DNA from: an uncultured Gilliamella sp.
Lineage (GTDB): Bacteria > Pseudomonadota > Gammaproteobacteria > Enterobacterales > Orbaceae
Direction of reading: 5' to 3'
Length of the DNA: 64,000 nt
NCBI GenBank assembly: GCA_946481345.1
Contig: CAMLMY010000007.1
Location: 1 to 64,000, forward strand
The position numbers and the translations under genes are program-made. Numbering within the stretch: the first letter of the stretch is position 1; every line of letters begins with the position of its first letter. The notes beneath the pieces are model-generated. The model made no database searches, was not told the DNA's origin, and saw only the letters and a list, made by a program, of their open reading frames with translations. Below are positions 17,642 through 28,305 of the stretch, piece after piece.

Positions 17642-19681
17642 ATGGATAAAATTTATTATGGGGTTGCTTATTATCGAGAATATTTACCAGAAGAAAGATT
17701 AGATAAAGACATTAAATTAATGTTAGATGCAGGAATAAACTATGTGCGTATCGCAGAGAGTACTTGGAGTACGTTTGAAAAACAAGAAGGCGTTTTTGAT
17801 TTTAGCTCTATTCTTATTGTACTCGATAAGATGTATCAAAATAACATTGATGTGATTATAGGAACTCCAACTTATGCTATACCAGCTTGGCTTGAAAAGA
17901 AATATCCAGAAGTCATGGCCATAACACCAAATGGTCGTAATAAATATGGTCATCGTCAAAAAATGGATATTACGCATCCAGCTTATCTATTTTATGCCGA
18001 ACGTCTTATAAGAAAACTAATGCAAGCCGTAGCTAATCATCCTGCCGTTATTGGATTCCAGATTGATAATGAAACTAAATATTATGATGTTTGTGGAGAT
18101 AACATACAAATAGATTTCGTTAAGTATTTGAAAGAAAAATTTGCAGGTGATTTATTAAAATTAAATCATGAGTTTGGTTTAGATTATTGGAGCAATAGAA
18201 TCGATGCATGGGAAGATTTTCCATCAACAGTTGGAACAATAAATGCTAGTTTAGGTGCTGAGTTTCAGAAATTTCAGCGTAAATTAGTAAAAAATTTTTT
18301 GCAATGGCAAGCTAATATTATTAATGAATATAAATCAGAAAAACAATTTTTGACTCATAATTTTGATTTTGAATGGCGAACATGGTCGTATGGTATTCAA
18401 TCTGAAGTAAATCATTTTGATGTATCTGAAATTTTAGATATAACTGGTGTTGATATTTACCATCCAAGTCAAGATCAGTTAACTGGTATTGAAATTGCAT
18501 TTTCAGGAGATGTAGCTCGTAGTACCAAGAAAAAAAATTACCTTGTATTAGAAACACAAGCTCAAGCATTCAAAAACTGGACTCCTTATCCCGGTCAGTT
18601 ACGTTTACAAGCGTATAGCCATATTGCTAGTGGTGCAAGCTTAATTGGTTATTGGCACTGGCATTCAATTCATAACTCATTTGAAACATATTGGAAAGGA
18701 ATTTTAAGTCATGATTTACAGCCAAATCCAATCTATGAAGAAGCTTCTATTGTAGGTAATGAGTTAAAGATTTTATCAAAGCATTTACTTGAAATAAAAA
18801 AATATAACCGAGTAGCAATTATTGTAAGTAATGAGTGTTTAACAGCTATTGATTGGCATCCTTGGCATGGTCATCAATTTAATAGGGATTCATTACATCA
18901 ATATAACGATATTTTTCGTGCTTATTACGATACCTTATATAAAATGAATATAGAGGTAGATATTGTTTCAATTGATGATGACTCTATATTTAATTACGAT
19001 CTTCTAATAATCCCACTTCTTTATAGTGTTAGTGACCTTAAATTAGAGCAATTAAATAATTATGTTCTAAATGGCGGAAATGTAATTTATTCATTTAAAT
19101 CTGGTTTTGCAAATGAAAATATGAAGGTGAGAACTGTTGTTCAACCTGGCATTATTTCAGAAGCTTGCGGGATTTCATATCAACTATTCGTTGAACCTAA
19201 TAATGTAAGTTTGATATCTGACGAGATCGATCTGACCATTTGTGATTGCCAGATAAATGATTGGATGGAGCTGATTGAGCCAGATGTTAATACAAAAATT
19301 TTAGCCAAGTATCAACATCCATATTGGGGAAAATATGCAGCAGTTACCAGTAATCGGTATGGGCGCGGTTCTGCCACTTATATAGGTTGCAATATAAGTA
19401 CTTCTGTACTACAAAAAATTTATGAATATATTTTTAATGAGGAAAAATTGGCAGATCTTAAATGCCAGGATAGCTTTCCACTAATTATTAAAAATGGTAT
19501 CAATTATAAAAAAGAAAAAATTAGATTTTACTTTAATTATTCTTCTAACCCTATAAATGTTTGTTTTACTGAAAAAAGCGGACTTAATTTATTAACCGGT
19601 TCAATTTTAAAATATAACGACAAATTTGTATTAAAAGATTGGGATTTAGCTATTATTTTGTTGGGAACTAATCATGAATAG
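17642..19681 (+). CDS. Glycoside hydrolase family 42 beta-galactosidase-like enzyme
   Basis: 679 aa, typical GH42 length. The N-terminal (beta/alpha)8 barrel (about 1-380) holds the acid/base Glu in QIDNE (E144) and the likely nucleophile E304 in LVLETQ. The middle domain (about 385-600) is the glutamine-amidotransferase-like trimerisation domain, with a small beta domain at the end. There is no signal peptide, so it acts in the cytoplasm on an imported disaccharide or oligosaccharide. It overlaps the symporter gene by 8 nt. GH42 also contains alpha-L-arabinopyranosidases, and the ara genes nearby make that a serious alternative to beta-galactosidase. Confidence 0.9.
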   Translation: MDKIYYGVAYYREYLPEERLDKDIKLMLDAGINYVRIAESTWSTFEKQEGVFDFSSILIVLDKMYQNNIDVIIGTPTYAIPAWLEKKYPEVMAITPNGRNKYGHRQKMDITHPAYLFYAERLIRKLMQAVANHPAVIGFQIDNETKYYDVCGDNIQIDFVKYLKEKFAGDLLKLNHEFGLDYWSNRIDAWEDFPSTVGTINASLGAEFQKFQRKLVKNFLQWQANIINEYKSEKQFLTHNFDFEWRTWSYGIQSEVNHFDVSEILDITGVDIYHPSQDQLTGIEIAFSGDVARSTKKKNYLVLETQAQAFKNWTPYPGQLRLQAYSHIASGASLIGYWHWHSIHNSFETYWKGILSHDLQPNPIYEEASIVGNELKILSKHLLEIKKYNRVAIIVSNECLTAIDWHPWHGHQFNRDSLHQYNDIFRAYYDTLYKMNIEVDIVSIDDDSIFNYDLLIIPLLYSVSDLKLEQLNNYVLNGGNVIYSFKSGFANENMKVRTVVQPGIISEACGISYQLFVEPNNVSLISDEIDLTICDCQINDWMELIEPDVNTKILAKYQHPYWGKYAAVTSNRYGRGSATYIGCNISTSVLQKIYEYIFNEEKLADLKCQDSFPLIIKNGINYKKEKIRFYFNYSSNPINVCFTEKSGLNLLTGSILKYNDKFVLKDWDLAIILLGTNHE

Positions 19682-21059
19682 TTTTATAAATAATTCTGAT
19701 ATCGATTCAGAAAAAATTAAATTCAAGGAAAGATTTTCTTTTGGTCTAGGCGATTATGGTACAAATTTAACTTATACTTTAATGGTAACCTTTTTGGCAT
19801 ATTTTTATACTGAGGTTGTCGGTGTTTCTGCCATTCTAGTCGGCTCTTTGATGTTTTTTGCTCGTGTTATAGATGGTATTTTATGTGTTTTTGTTGGTAT
19901 AAAAATTGATAAAACAAATACTAAATATGGCAAGGCAAGGCCATGGGTTCTATTTACAGCTATTCCTTTTGGATTATCTGCATTTTTAATGTCAACAATT
20001 CCAGAAGCGAGTGATAATGTAAAAATATGGTATGTATGCATAACTTATTTATTAGCTAATATTTTATTTACTGCAAACAATATTGCTTATGGCTCATTAC
20101 TTGCTCTTATTACAAGAAGTATTTATGAAAGAGGTGTGTTAAGTGTATTTAGAAATGGACTTTCTACGTTAGGATCTCTAACTGTTGGGGTTTTTACTCT
20201 CCCAATTGTTGGATATTTTGGCAATACTAAAGTGTCTTGGATAATTTTATTTGCTATCTTTGGGTTCTTTACTGCAGTTTGTTTAATTATTACTGGATTA
20301 AATGTTAGAGAAAGAATTAAGCCAATCAAAGAAGATAATGATAGCAATATAAAATTGGATCAAGTGTTAAAAGCTATGCTAAAAAACAAATATTGGATTA
20401 TGATATTTTTCTATTTGTTTATAACTTTTACCAGTTTAACTGCACTTTCAACTGTAAGTGTTTACTATTCAAAATATATTTTAGAAGATGTTTACTATAT
20501 GTCTTACATAAGTATGGCTCAATATATTCCTAGTTTATTGACTTTACTTATCATTCCATATCTTCTTCGTCATTTTGGTAAAAGAAACCTTGCATTATTT
20601 GGGCTTATTGTTTGTTGCATTGCTTGTTTAATTCCATTAATTGATAAACAAAATGCGCTATATATTATTATATCTACAGTTGTTCGAAGTATTGGTTTTT
20701 GTGGAGTTGGTGCAACTATGTTTGCCTTTTTAGCAGATACTATCGATTATGGTGAATGGATCACTAAATTAAGAATCCAAGGGATTTTATTTAGTGCAGG
20801 AACATTAGGTCAGACATTAGGTATGGGGATGGGTACCGCTAGTATTGGTTGGATACTCGGCGCTTTCGGATTCATCAGTGGCGGTGATGTACAGCAAACA
20901 AATGAAGTTCTATCTGTGATTGAGTTTTTATTTATATACTTTCCTTTTATTCTCGCGTTAATTAATATCGCTATTTTGTGTTTTTATAAACTTGAATCAA
21001 TCTATAGTGAAGTTGAACGGGATTTATCTAATGGTAAATTTAGAAGTGAGGAAATCTAA
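19674..21059 (+). CDS. GPH-family sugar:cation symporter (MelB/YicJ-like)
   Basis: 461 aa with about 12 membrane helices. Family landmarks are FGLGDYGTNL near the start, the D-x-x-N-T-x-x-G-K-A-R-P-W loop after helix 2-3, and ADTIDYGEW in the second half. It imports glycosides, pentosides or hexuronides with Na+ or H+. It overlaps and follows the GH42 gene, so the two probably import and hydrolyse the same glycoside. The exact substrate cannot be read from sequence. Confidence 0.9.
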   Translation: MNSFINNSDIDSEKIKFKERFSFGLGDYGTNLTYTLMVTFLAYFYTEVVGVSAILVGSLMFFARVIDGILCVFVGIKIDKTNTKYGKARPWVLFTAIPFGLSAFLMSTIPEASDNVKIWYVCITYLLANILFTANNIAYGSLLALITRSIYERGVLSVFRNGLSTLGSLTVGVFTLPIVGYFGNTKVSWIILFAIFGFFTAVCLIITGLNVRERIKPIKEDNDSNIKLDQVLKAMLKNKYWIMIFFYLFITFTSLTALSTVSVYYSKYILEDVYYMSYISMAQYIPSLLTLLIIPYLLRHFGKRNLALFGLIVCCIACLIPLIDKQNALYIIISTVVRSIGFCGVGATMFAFLADTIDYGEWITKLRIQGILFSAGTLGQTLGMGMGTASIGWILGAFGFISGGDVQQTNEVLSVIEFLFIYFPFILALINIAILCFYKLESIYSEVERDLSNGKFRSEEI

Positions 21060-21094
21060 TATTTATATACTTTAATAATTGATATCAAATTCTT

Positions 21095-21126
21095 AAACCC
21101 AAATATTTAAATAATTATTTGGGTTT
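21095..21126 (+). terminator. Hairpin terminator after the GH42-symporter pair
   Basis: AAACCCAAATA (21095-21105) pairs perfectly with TATTTGGGTTT (21116-21126) and is followed by AATATTTAATAT. It lies 35 nt after the symporter stop. Confidence 0.65.
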
Positions 21127-21501
21127 AATATTTAATATGGGTAAATAATTAGTTTAGAGAATAAATTATTTATAAATTCAATTAACGCTAACGATTGAAC
21201 CTAAAATAAAAAGGAATATTTCAATATTTTACTAACTAAATTTAGTAATCGTTATTTTATGATATTGTATTTTCAAAATTGTCAGTGAATTTATCTCTTT
21301 TAAATTAACTCTAATATTATTTATTTAGTTAGTTAATCCTAATATCTTAAGTAATTTAAGGATATTCTCAAATAGATAAGTTTTACTTTTATAAAGGCTC
21401 CAAAAAGTTATAAATTAAATGGATTATAGACTAATCTAAAAATTTTATACCACGTGAAAGTATAACGTTTTTAGTTTGCTAACATAAACAATAAGGTAAG
21501 T
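21127..21501. other. Intergenic AT-rich stretch, no gene seen
   Basis: About 375 bases between the symporter terminator and a small possible ORF. It is AT-rich, with no RNA gene or operator recognised. Confidence 0.4.
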
Positions 21502-21633
21502 TTGATTACGTTATTTGATGAGTTTATTGTAATTATAAGTGAGGATCCAAATGAAACGGAATTTAATGGGGACTATATTGATAAAATTATACTGGATATT
21601 TTAACACTTAATCTTAACGACTGTTTAAGGTAA
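21502..21633 (+). CDS. Possible 43-aa acidic small protein (or gene remnant)
   Basis: A TTG start is preceded 5 nt upstream by AAGG, then 43 codons run to a TAA. The product is acidic (DEF, SEDPNETEF, NGDYIDK) with a Leu/Ile-rich end. A 7-bp hairpin (21638-21657) begins 4 nt after the stop. Composition looks protein-like, but there is no homology I recognise. It may equally be the tail of a deleted gene. Confidence 0.25.
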   Translation: MITLFDEFIVIISEDPNETEFNGDYIDKIILDILTLNLNDCLR

Positions 21634-21637
21634 GAAT

Positions 21638-21657
21638 GCCAAACAAAGATGTTTGGC
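21638..21657. repeat. Perfect 7-bp hairpin GCCAAAC/GTTTGGC
   Basis: GCCAAAC, loop AAAGAT, GTTTGGC, between a small ORF (plus strand) and araD (minus strand). Neither side has a U run next to it. It may end transcripts from the ara operon (minus strand) or from the small ORF. Confidence 0.4.
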
Positions 21658-21713
21658 GGATGGCTGATATTTTTAAATAGTATAACTTTTATTAAACCTA
21701 ATTTTTAATAGTT

Positions 21714-22406
21714 TTATGATTGTCCATAATAGGCATTTTTACCATGCTTACGATAATAGTGTTTATCCAATAATTCTTGTTGGATTTTAATACCGATATT
21801 CAGATTGCGAGTTGCTAATGCCATCGCAGCAATTTCTTCTAAAACAACCGCATTATGTACGGCATCATCAGCATTTTTCCCCCATCCAAAAGGACCATGC
21901 CCAGACACAAGCACACTAGGTATTGCCATAACATCAATATTGCGTTTATTAAACTCCTCAATTATGACTTTCCCCGTATTGAGTTCATAATTATTAGTTA
22001 TTTCAGTTGGTGTTAATAAGCGAGTACAAGGAATATCACCATAAAAATAATCTGCATGAGTAGTTCCTAAAGCAGGAATATCTAAACCAGCTTGTGACCA
22101 AATTGTTGCATTACGGGAATGAGTGTGAATAACTCCGCCAATTTGTTCAAACGTTTTATAAAGTTCAATATGCGTTTGGGTATCGCTTGAAGGATTCAGC
22201 TTACCTTCAATTTTATTTCCATCAAGATCAATTATGACAATGTCTTGTGTTGTCAGTTCATCATAAGGAACGCCAGATGGCTTAATGGCAATGACACCAT
22301 TATTTCTATCAATTTCTGATACATTTCCCCATGTAAAGGTTACAAGTTGATAATAAGGTAATAATAAATTTGCGGCTAAAACGCGTTCTTTTAATTGAGT
22401 AAACAT
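21714..22406 (-). CDS. araD: L-ribulose-5-phosphate 4-epimerase AraD
   Basis: 230 aa (E. coli 231). It turns L-ribulose 5-phosphate into D-xylulose 5-phosphate, the last step of arabinose breakdown. Class II aldolase-fold zinc ligands are visible in HTHSRNATIW and in THADYFYG, and PSGVPY and SGHGPFGWGKN are conserved. The ATG at 22406 is chosen because AGGA lies 8 nt before it and the protein then starts like E. coli AraD; the open frame extends 20 codons further with no homology. It is the last gene of araB-araA-araE-araD. Confidence 0.96.
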   Translation of the reverse strand: MFTQLKERVLAANLLLPYYQLVTFTWGNVSEIDRNNGVIAIKPSGVPYDELTTQDIVIIDLDGNKIEGKLNPSSDTQTHIELYKTFEQIGGVIHTHSRNATIWSQAGLDIPALGTTHADYFYGDIPCTRLLTPTEITNNYELNTGKVIIEEFNKRNIDVMAIPSVLVSGHGPFGWGKNADDAVHNAVVLEEIAAMALATRNLNIGIKIQQELLDKHYYRKHGKNAYYGQS

Positions 22407-22490
22407 ACCAAGCATCCTGTTTAATAATGAATAGAAAAAACGATTGTTCATATAGGACAATACCAATCAGCACTGTCCTTAATGGATTAA

Positions 22491-23912
22491 TTATTGTTCA
22501 TCACCGATATGACACAATTTCTTACCTAACATCAGATTTTTTTCGATACGCTCAAGGGAAATATTTTTTGTCTCAGGCACGAAGAAAATAACAATGAAAA
22601 TGAATAAAACATTCATGCCGGTATATAACCAAAATGTTTGTGCGACACCAATATTATTTAATAATGTAAGGAACGTTGCGCCAATAATCATATTTGAGAT
22701 CCAGTTTGTGGCTGTAGAACAAGTTACACCAAAATCACGACTTTTAAGGGGTTGTATTTCAGAACATAAAATCCACACAACAGGTGCCGCACTCATTGCA
22801 TAACCACCAATACACATAATCGCCATACCCACTGCTGCATAGGATGTGAGTGATGATGCATTACCATTTTCAATAAGTTGCAAACAAATACCTAATATCA
22901 AAGTACCTAAAGCCATAATACCAAATCCAACTTTTAGAATTGGTTTTCGGCCCAGTTTATCAACCGTAAAAATCGCAATAAATGTTGCTAATACAAAGGT
23001 CAACCCGACAATTATTGTTGCAATCATTTGTTGTTGTGTGCTTTCAAAGCCTGCAAGGCTAAAAATTTTAGGAGCGTAATACATAATGATATTCATTCCG
23101 GTAAACTGTTGCATCGCTTGTAAAGCCATACCAAGATAAACTGTTCGGCGAACATTTTTGTTTACCTTAAACAGTGTCCATCCTTCCTGTTTTTCTTTTA
23201 AACTGTCTTTAATATCATTAAACTCTTGCTTAATTTTTTCAGGGTCGCTACGGATTGACTTTAAAACCTGCTCAGTTTCATTTAATCGTCCTTTTGATGC
23301 CAACCATCTAGGGCTATTAGGCAGAAAAATAACAACAATAAATAAAATAATTGCTGGTACAGAAATAATACCCAGCATCATTCGCCAATTACCCGTGTAA
23401 CTAAAATAAGTATCAGATAAAAAAGCTACCAAAATACCAACTGTAACCAGAAGCTGATAAGCGGCAATCATTTTTCCCCGAATATTTTCTGGAGCCATTT
23501 CAGAAAGATAAAGAGGTGCGGTGTATGATGCGATGCCAACGGCAAAACCTAAAATAACTCGCCAAACCAGCAGGACTTCTACATTAGGCGCTAAAGCAGA
23601 TCCAAAGCAACTTACAATAAAAAACAAGGCTCCCGCTAATAAACTATACTTTCTTCCTAAATAAAAAGATAACCACCCATTAGACAATGCTCCTAAAGCG
23701 GCACCCAACATCATAGAACTTACTACCCATTCTTGTAGTTGAGTCGTTAATTCAAATTGAATTGTGATGAACGGTAAAGCTCCTGCAATAACACCAATAT
23801 CCAAACCAAACAATAATCCCGCCATTGCAGCAGAAAAGCCAATTAAGAAAGTCATCTTTTTGGCAGAATCTTTTGCTATTTCATTCGTCGCTAAAAGCGT
23901 ATTTATACTCAT
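22491..23912 (-). CDS. araE: Arabinose:H+ symporter AraE
   Basis: 473 aa (E. coli 472), a sugar-porter MFS protein with 12 helices. Marker motifs are [37 protein letters not shown]-like [22 protein letters not shown] and the final PETKN. The match to E. coli AraE is very close along its whole length. Here it sits between araA and araD, whereas in E. coli araE is a separate operon. Import is driven by the proton gradient. Confidence 0.95.
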   Translation of the reverse strand: MSINTLLATNEIAKDSAKKMTFLIGFSAAMAGLLFGLDIGVIAGALPFITIQFELTTQLQEWVVSSMMLGAALGALSNGWLSFYLGRKYSLLAGALFFIVSCFGSALAPNVEVLLVWRVILGFAVGIASYTAPLYLSEMAPENIRGKMIAAYQLLVTVGILVAFLSDTYFSYTGNWRMMLGIISVPAIILFIVVIFLPNSPRWLASKGRLNETEQVLKSIRSDPEKIKQEFNDIKDSLKEKQEGWTLFKVNKNVRRTVYLGMALQAMQQFTGMNIIMYYAPKIFSLAGFESTQQQMIATIIVGLTFVLATFIAIFTVDKLGRKPILKVGFGIMALGTLILGICLQLIENGNASSLTSYAAVGMAIMCIGGYAMSAAPVVWILCSEIQPLKSRDFGVTCSTATNWISNMIIGATFLTLLNNIGVAQTFWLYTGMNVLFIFIVIFFVPETKNISLERIEKNLMLGKKLCHIGDEQ

Positions 23913-23990
23913 GTTTTTTACCCTTTTATTCTGTAATTTTGGAAATAATTGGAAAAAAATATTTCCAATTATTAAATTAAAATGAAGTTA

Positions 23991-25499
23991 TCAAGCATAA
24001 GGATTACAATACGCAATCTCATTCCAACGTAATTCATTTCTAAAATCATTAATTCGCGTGTCACCATCAATAACTAATAATTCAATATTGTGCAGTTGTG
24101 CATAAAGTCTAAAGTAGTCCATTGAAAGTGCTTGGGTATAAACTGAATGATGTGCAGCACCCGCTAAAATCCATGCTTCAGCAGATACATTAAGTGATGG
24201 TTTTGGTTTCCAAACTGCACAAGCTACAGGTAATTTGGGTAGTGTATAAGGCTGTTTAATTGTTTCGATCTCATTGGCGACTAATCTGAAACGATTACCG
24301 ATATCGATCAAACTTGCATTTATGGCTAAACCTGGCTTTGATGGAAAAATAAGCCGTGCAGGATCAGCTTTATTGCCAATACCTAAATGTTGGATATCTA
24401 ACAAAGGTTTTACACCATCATCTATAATTGATGGGCAAACTTCTAACATATGTGAACCGACAACTAATTCATTACCTTTTGTAAAATCATAGGTATAATC
24501 TTCCATAAATGCAGTACCACCAATAAGACCTTTAGCCATTAATTTCATAGTGCTAAGTAAGGCTGCGGTTTTCCAATCCCCTTCACCAGCAAAGCCATAA
24601 CCTTTAGCCATTAATCGCTGAACGGCAAGTCCGGGTAATTGCTTCATACCATATAAGTCTTCAAACGTTGTAGTAAATCCAGAATAGTTGCCTTGTTTTA
24701 AGAATTGCTCAATTCCTAATTCAATTCTCGCTGCATCAATTAGATTTTGTCTTTTTTCACCATTAATTTGTGCAACAGGAGTAAGTTGATAAAGTGTTTC
24801 GTATTCATCAATTAATTGATTGATTTGGCTGTCATTAATTGAATTAATGACTGACACTAAATCGCCAACTGCATGGGTATTGACCGAATAACCAAATTTA
24901 ATTTGTGCAGAAACTTTATTACCTTCTGTTACCGCAACTTCCCGCATATTGTCGCCAAATCTAACAATTTTCATGGTTTTTTCTGCATTAATTGCAACGC
25001 AAACTCTCATCCATCGTGCAATTTGATCATGCACATCTTTATCTTTCCAATAACCCGTTACCAGAGAATGAGGTTGGCGCATACGAGAACCAATAAAACC
25101 AAATTCGCGTCCACCGTGCGCAGTTTGATTGAGATTCATAAAATCCATATCCATTGAATCCCAAGGAACGACTTCATTAAATTGAGTATGAAGCTGTAAA
25201 AGAGGTTTTTGTAAATGATTTAATCCATTAATCCACATTTTAGCGGGTGAAAACGTATGTAACCACGTTATTAATCCAACACATTTTGAAGAATAGTTTA
25301 CGTCCTGACAAAGGTTGTATATATCGTCAGGTTTTGTCGCAAGTGGTTTAAGAATAATCTTTACTGGTAAATTTGCTTCTTTATTAAAATAATCCGTTAC
25401 CTCTTGGATATTCTTTTTTATTTGTTCAAGTGCTTCTGGTCCATAAAGGTGTTGACTACCAGCAACAAACCAAATTTCAGCTTCTTCATAAACAAACAT
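23991..25499 (-). CDS. araA: L-arabinose isomerase AraA
   Basis: 502 aa (E. coli 500). It converts L-arabinose to L-ribulose using Mn2+. Conserved stretches include [11 protein letters not shown] at the start, the [11 protein letters not shown] segment carrying a metal-binding Glu, [18 protein letters not shown] and the His-rich AGAAHHSVY near the end. It is followed by araE and preceded by araB 39 nt upstream, in the same operon. Confidence 0.98.
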   Translation of the reverse strand: MFVYEEAEIWFVAGSQHLYGPEALEQIKKNIQEVTDYFNKEANLPVKIILKPLATKPDDIYNLCQDVNYSSKCVGLITWLHTFSPAKMWINGLNHLQKPLLQLHTQFNEVVPWDSMDMDFMNLNQTAHGGREFGFIGSRMRQPHSLVTGYWKDKDVHDQIARWMRVCVAINAEKTMKIVRFGDNMREVAVTEGNKVSAQIKFGYSVNTHAVGDLVSVINSINDSQINQLIDEYETLYQLTPVAQINGEKRQNLIDAARIELGIEQFLKQGNYSGFTTTFEDLYGMKQLPGLAVQRLMAKGYGFAGEGDWKTAALLSTMKLMAKGLIGGTAFMEDYTYDFTKGNELVVGSHMLEVCPSIIDDGVKPLLDIQHLGIGNKADPARLIFPSKPGLAINASLIDIGNRFRLVANEIETIKQPYTLPKLPVACAVWKPKPSLNVSAEAWILAGAAHHSVYTQALSMDYFRLYAQLHNIELLVIDGDTRINDFRNELRWNEIAYCNPYA

Positions 25500-25538
25500 A
25501 ATGGACTCCTTTAGAATTTATTCACATTGTTGGTAAAA

Positions 25539-27200
25539 CTAAGCGTTATAGTTAGGTTCACTCGATGCAGACCAAACTAAATACTTTTCATATAATTCCT
25601 GATATTTTTCTACCCTATTCTCATTAGGGGTAAATGTGGTTTCGAGCTGACTGGACATCCTATTTTGAGCACTTGGGATATCTGTATAAACATTGGCTGA
25701 TACGGCGGCAAATATTGCAGCGCCTAATGCACAACATTGTTCTGAACTCACCACAGTTAGTGGTCTATTCATTACATCAGCACAAGTTTGCATAATGATG
25801 GGTGACTTTTTAGCTATTCCCCCTAATGCTACAATGTCATTAACTGGCACATGTTGATTAATAAAACATTCCATAATGGCTCTTGCACCGAAAGCAGTTG
25901 ATAAAATCAAACTACCAAATAAGGTGGCTGCATCAGTTGAAATAGTTAAATTAGTAATAACACCTTTAATTCGTTGATTAGCGTAAGGGGTTCTTCGACC
26001 ATTGAACCAATCAAGAGTGATTGGGATAGTATCTAAATTTGGATTTTCGTCCCAAGCTTGTGCAATATCGCTTAGAAGATTATGTTTTAAAGTTTGTACA
26101 GTCGATTGTAATTCTGGGGAAGTTGAAATTAATTTTTCTAATGGCCAACACACGAGTTTTTGAAACCATGCATATATATCGCCAAAAGCGGATTGACCAG
26201 CTTCAAGACCAATAAAATTGGGCATTACGCTACCATCAACTTGGCCACAAATACCCTTAATTGAACGATTAGCAATAACAGTTTGCTCAGCTAATAAAAT
26301 ATCGCAGGTCGAAGTACCAATTACTTTCACTAACGTATAAGGTTTTGCACCCGCACCAACGGCACCCATATGACAATCAAATGCACCACCTGCAATAACG
26401 ACTGTTGGTGGTAATCCTAATTTTTCAGCCCATTCTTGGGTAAGAATTCCAACTTTATTGTCAGCAGTATAAGTTTTTTCAAATAAAGGATAAGGTAAAG
26501 CAGTGACTAAAAGTGGATCGATTTTTTCAAAAAATTCATAAGGAGGAAGGCCATTCCATTCTTCGCTCCAAAAACACTTATGACCAGCAGCACACCTACC
26601 ACGCTTTATCTCATTCGGTGCGGTCGTTCCTGATAATAAAGCAGGTACCCAATCACAAAGTTCAATCCAAGATGCAGAAGCATTTTTTACGCCATTATCT
26701 TGACGAAAAATATGCAAAATTTTTGCCCAGAACCATTCCGAAGAATATACTCCACCGCAATATTCTAAATATTTAGCATAAGGTTCATTTTTGCAAACGT
26801 TATTAATCTCTTCCGCTTCATTTACTGAAGTATGGTCTTTCCATAAAATAAACATCGCGTTAGGATTATCCATAAACTCTGGTTTTAAAGCTAAAACATC
26901 CCCATTTTCATCAATAGGGGCAGGCGTAGAGCCAGTTGAATCAACACCAATTGCAACCACATTTTGTGCATCTGATTTAAGTTGTTTTACAACCGATTGT
27001 ATTGATTGAGTCATTGACTCAATATAATCAAGGGGATGATGTCTAAATTGATTTTTTTTAGGATCACAAAACTGACCTTTAGCCCAACGTGGGTAATAAA
27101 CGACTTCTGTAGCTAATTCTTTTCCATTCTGACAATCGACAGCTAATGCTCTGACAGAATCACTACCAAAATCTAATCCAATGGTTATTTTTTTATTCAT
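25539..27200 (-). CDS. araB: Ribulokinase AraB
   Basis: 553 aa (E. coli 566), FGGY kinase family. It phosphorylates L-ribulose with ATP. The N-terminal [12 protein letters not shown] holds the phosphate-binding loop; later [14 protein letters not shown] and [11 protein letters not shown] are FGGY signatures. AGAGGTGTTAGCGG before the ATG offers a ribosome site. It is the first gene of the ara operon and diverges from araC across 202 nt. Confidence 0.97.
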   Translation of the reverse strand: MNKKITIGLDFGSDSVRALAVDCQNGKELATEVVYYPRWAKGQFCDPKKNQFRHHPLDYIESMTQSIQSVVKQLKSDAQNVVAIGVDSTGSTPAPIDENGDVLALKPEFMDNPNAMFILWKDHTSVNEAEEINNVCKNEPYAKYLEYCGGVYSSEWFWAKILHIFRQDNGVKNASASWIELCDWVPALLSGTTAPNEIKRGRCAAGHKCFWSEEWNGLPPYEFFEKIDPLLVTALPYPLFEKTYTADNKVGILTQEWAEKLGLPPTVVIAGGAFDCHMGAVGAGAKPYTLVKVIGTSTCDILLAEQTVIANRSIKGICGQVDGSVMPNFIGLEAGQSAFGDIYAWFQKLVCWPLEKLISTSPELQSTVQTLKHNLLSDIAQAWDENPNLDTIPITLDWFNGRRTPYANQRIKGVITNLTISTDAATLFGSLILSTAFGARAIMECFINQHVPVNDIVALGGIAKKSPIIMQTCADVMNRPLTVVSSEQCCALGAAIFAAVSANVYTDIPSAQNRMSSQLETTFTPNENRVEKYQELYEKYLVWSASSEPNYNA

Positions 27201-27267
27201 CCGCTAACACCTCTAAGAAAAATCAAATGGAGTTTTTAGGAGAATAATTAATTTCGGATAGAACAAG

Positions 27268-27310
27268 TAGGTGTGTTATTGCTATAAATATAGACGATTT
27301 TGCACACCTA
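27268..27310. promoter_or_regulatory. Inverted repeat TAGGTGTG...CACACCTA in the araB-araC intergenic region
   Basis: TAGGTGTG (27268-27275) and CACACCTA (27303-27310) are perfect 8-bp inverted copies 27 nt apart, in the 202-nt divergent promoter region. On the minus strand one copy lies in TAGC-N7-CACCTA, which resembles the E. coli AraC half-site form TAGC-N7-TCCATA. They are good candidates for AraC operator half-sites, but this is inference. Confidence 0.45.
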
Positions 27311-27317
27311 ATTTGTT

Positions 27318-27337
27318 TTGTGATGAAGATCTCACAA
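27318..27337. promoter_or_regulatory. CRP-like palindrome with an 8-nt spacer
   Basis: TTGTGA, TGAAGATC, TCACAA. The half-sites TGTGA and TCACA fit CRP, but the spacer is 8 nt rather than the usual 6, so binding would be weak or due to another factor. It sits between the inverted repeat and araC. Confidence 0.35.
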
Positions 27338-27402
27338 TTGTCACTACTCAAAAAAATTTTTTATGTGAAAATAAAAAAATCTCGAAAAGTAGGAGATGAC
27401 AT

Positions 27403-28305
27403 ATGACAAATCAACAACAAAATGACCCTTTATTACCGGGTTATTCATTTAATGTCCATCTGGTTTCTGGACTAACACCGATTGAAAAAGAAGGAAAATT
27501 TGATTTCTTTATTGACCGCCCAAATGGACTAAGTGGCTACATTATTAATCTTACTTATGCAGGGCAAGGAACGATTTATCGTAACGATGAATCATTTAAC
27601 TGTTATCCGGGAGATTTTGTCCTTTTTCCACCAAAAGAACCTCATTTATATGGGCGAAAAGAAGATGAAAACAATTGGTTTCATTTTTGGATCTATTTCA
27701 GACCAAAATCAACCTGGAAGTATTTATTAACTTGGGAGAATCGAATAAAAAAGACTGGCTTTTATCGCCCTAATACTCAAGTCAAAGATGAGTTCGAAAA
27801 ATTATTCATTAAAATCGTCGAGGTAGGGCAATCAAGTACAATTTATTCTGAAAATTTAGCAATGAGCATGTTAGAGCAATTTTTAATACGTCGTGCACAA
27901 GAAACATCAAGCACTAACCATCCTAAAATTGATACACGAGTACTGCAAGTTTGCAACTATTTAATTGATACACTGGATGAAAACAACTTTAAGCTTGATA
28001 TTGTTGCCCAAAAAGTTTGTTTGTCGACATCTCGAATTGCTCATATTTTTAAAGATCAGATTGGTATGTCAATTGGTGAATGGCGACAAGAGCAGCGCGT
28101 AAATCGTGCTAAACTATTATTGCAAACCACTAACCTGAATATTGCCGATATTAGTCGAACAATTGGATTTGATGATCAGCTCTATTTTTCGAGAATTTTC
28201 AAAAAAAGAATTGGACTAAGCCCTCAAAAATATCGTCATAGTACTCAAGAGCAAAATGAACGAAAAATCCAACGTGTCAATTCGCTTTATCTATATGATA
28301 AATAA
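27403..28305 (+). CDS. araC: Arabinose operon regulator AraC
   Basis: 300 aa (E. coli 292). The N-terminal cupin sugar-binding domain (about 10-165) contains the conserved GRG-like turn, YPGDFVLFPPKEPHLYGR and WFHFWIYFRP. The C-terminal AraC/XylS DNA-binding domain (about 190-290) has two helix-turn-helix units, LSTSRIAHIFKDQIG and SRTIGFDDQLYFSRIFKKRIGLSPQKYR. It diverges from araB. It likely represses without arabinose and activates araBAED with it, as in enterics. Confidence 0.95.
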   Translation: MTNQQQNDPLLPGYSFNVHLVSGLTPIEKEGKFDFFIDRPNGLSGYIINLTYAGQGTIYRNDESFNCYPGDFVLFPPKEPHLYGRKEDENNWFHFWIYFRPKSTWKYLLTWENRIKKTGFYRPNTQVKDEFEKLFIKIVEVGQSSTIYSENLAMSMLEQFLIRRAQETSSTNHPKIDTRVLQVCNYLIDTLDENNFKLDIVAQKVCLSTSRIAHIFKDQIGMSIGEWRQEQRVNRAKLLLQTTNLNIADISRTIGFDDQLYFSRIFKKRIGLSPQKYRHSTQEQNERKIQRVNSLYLYDK

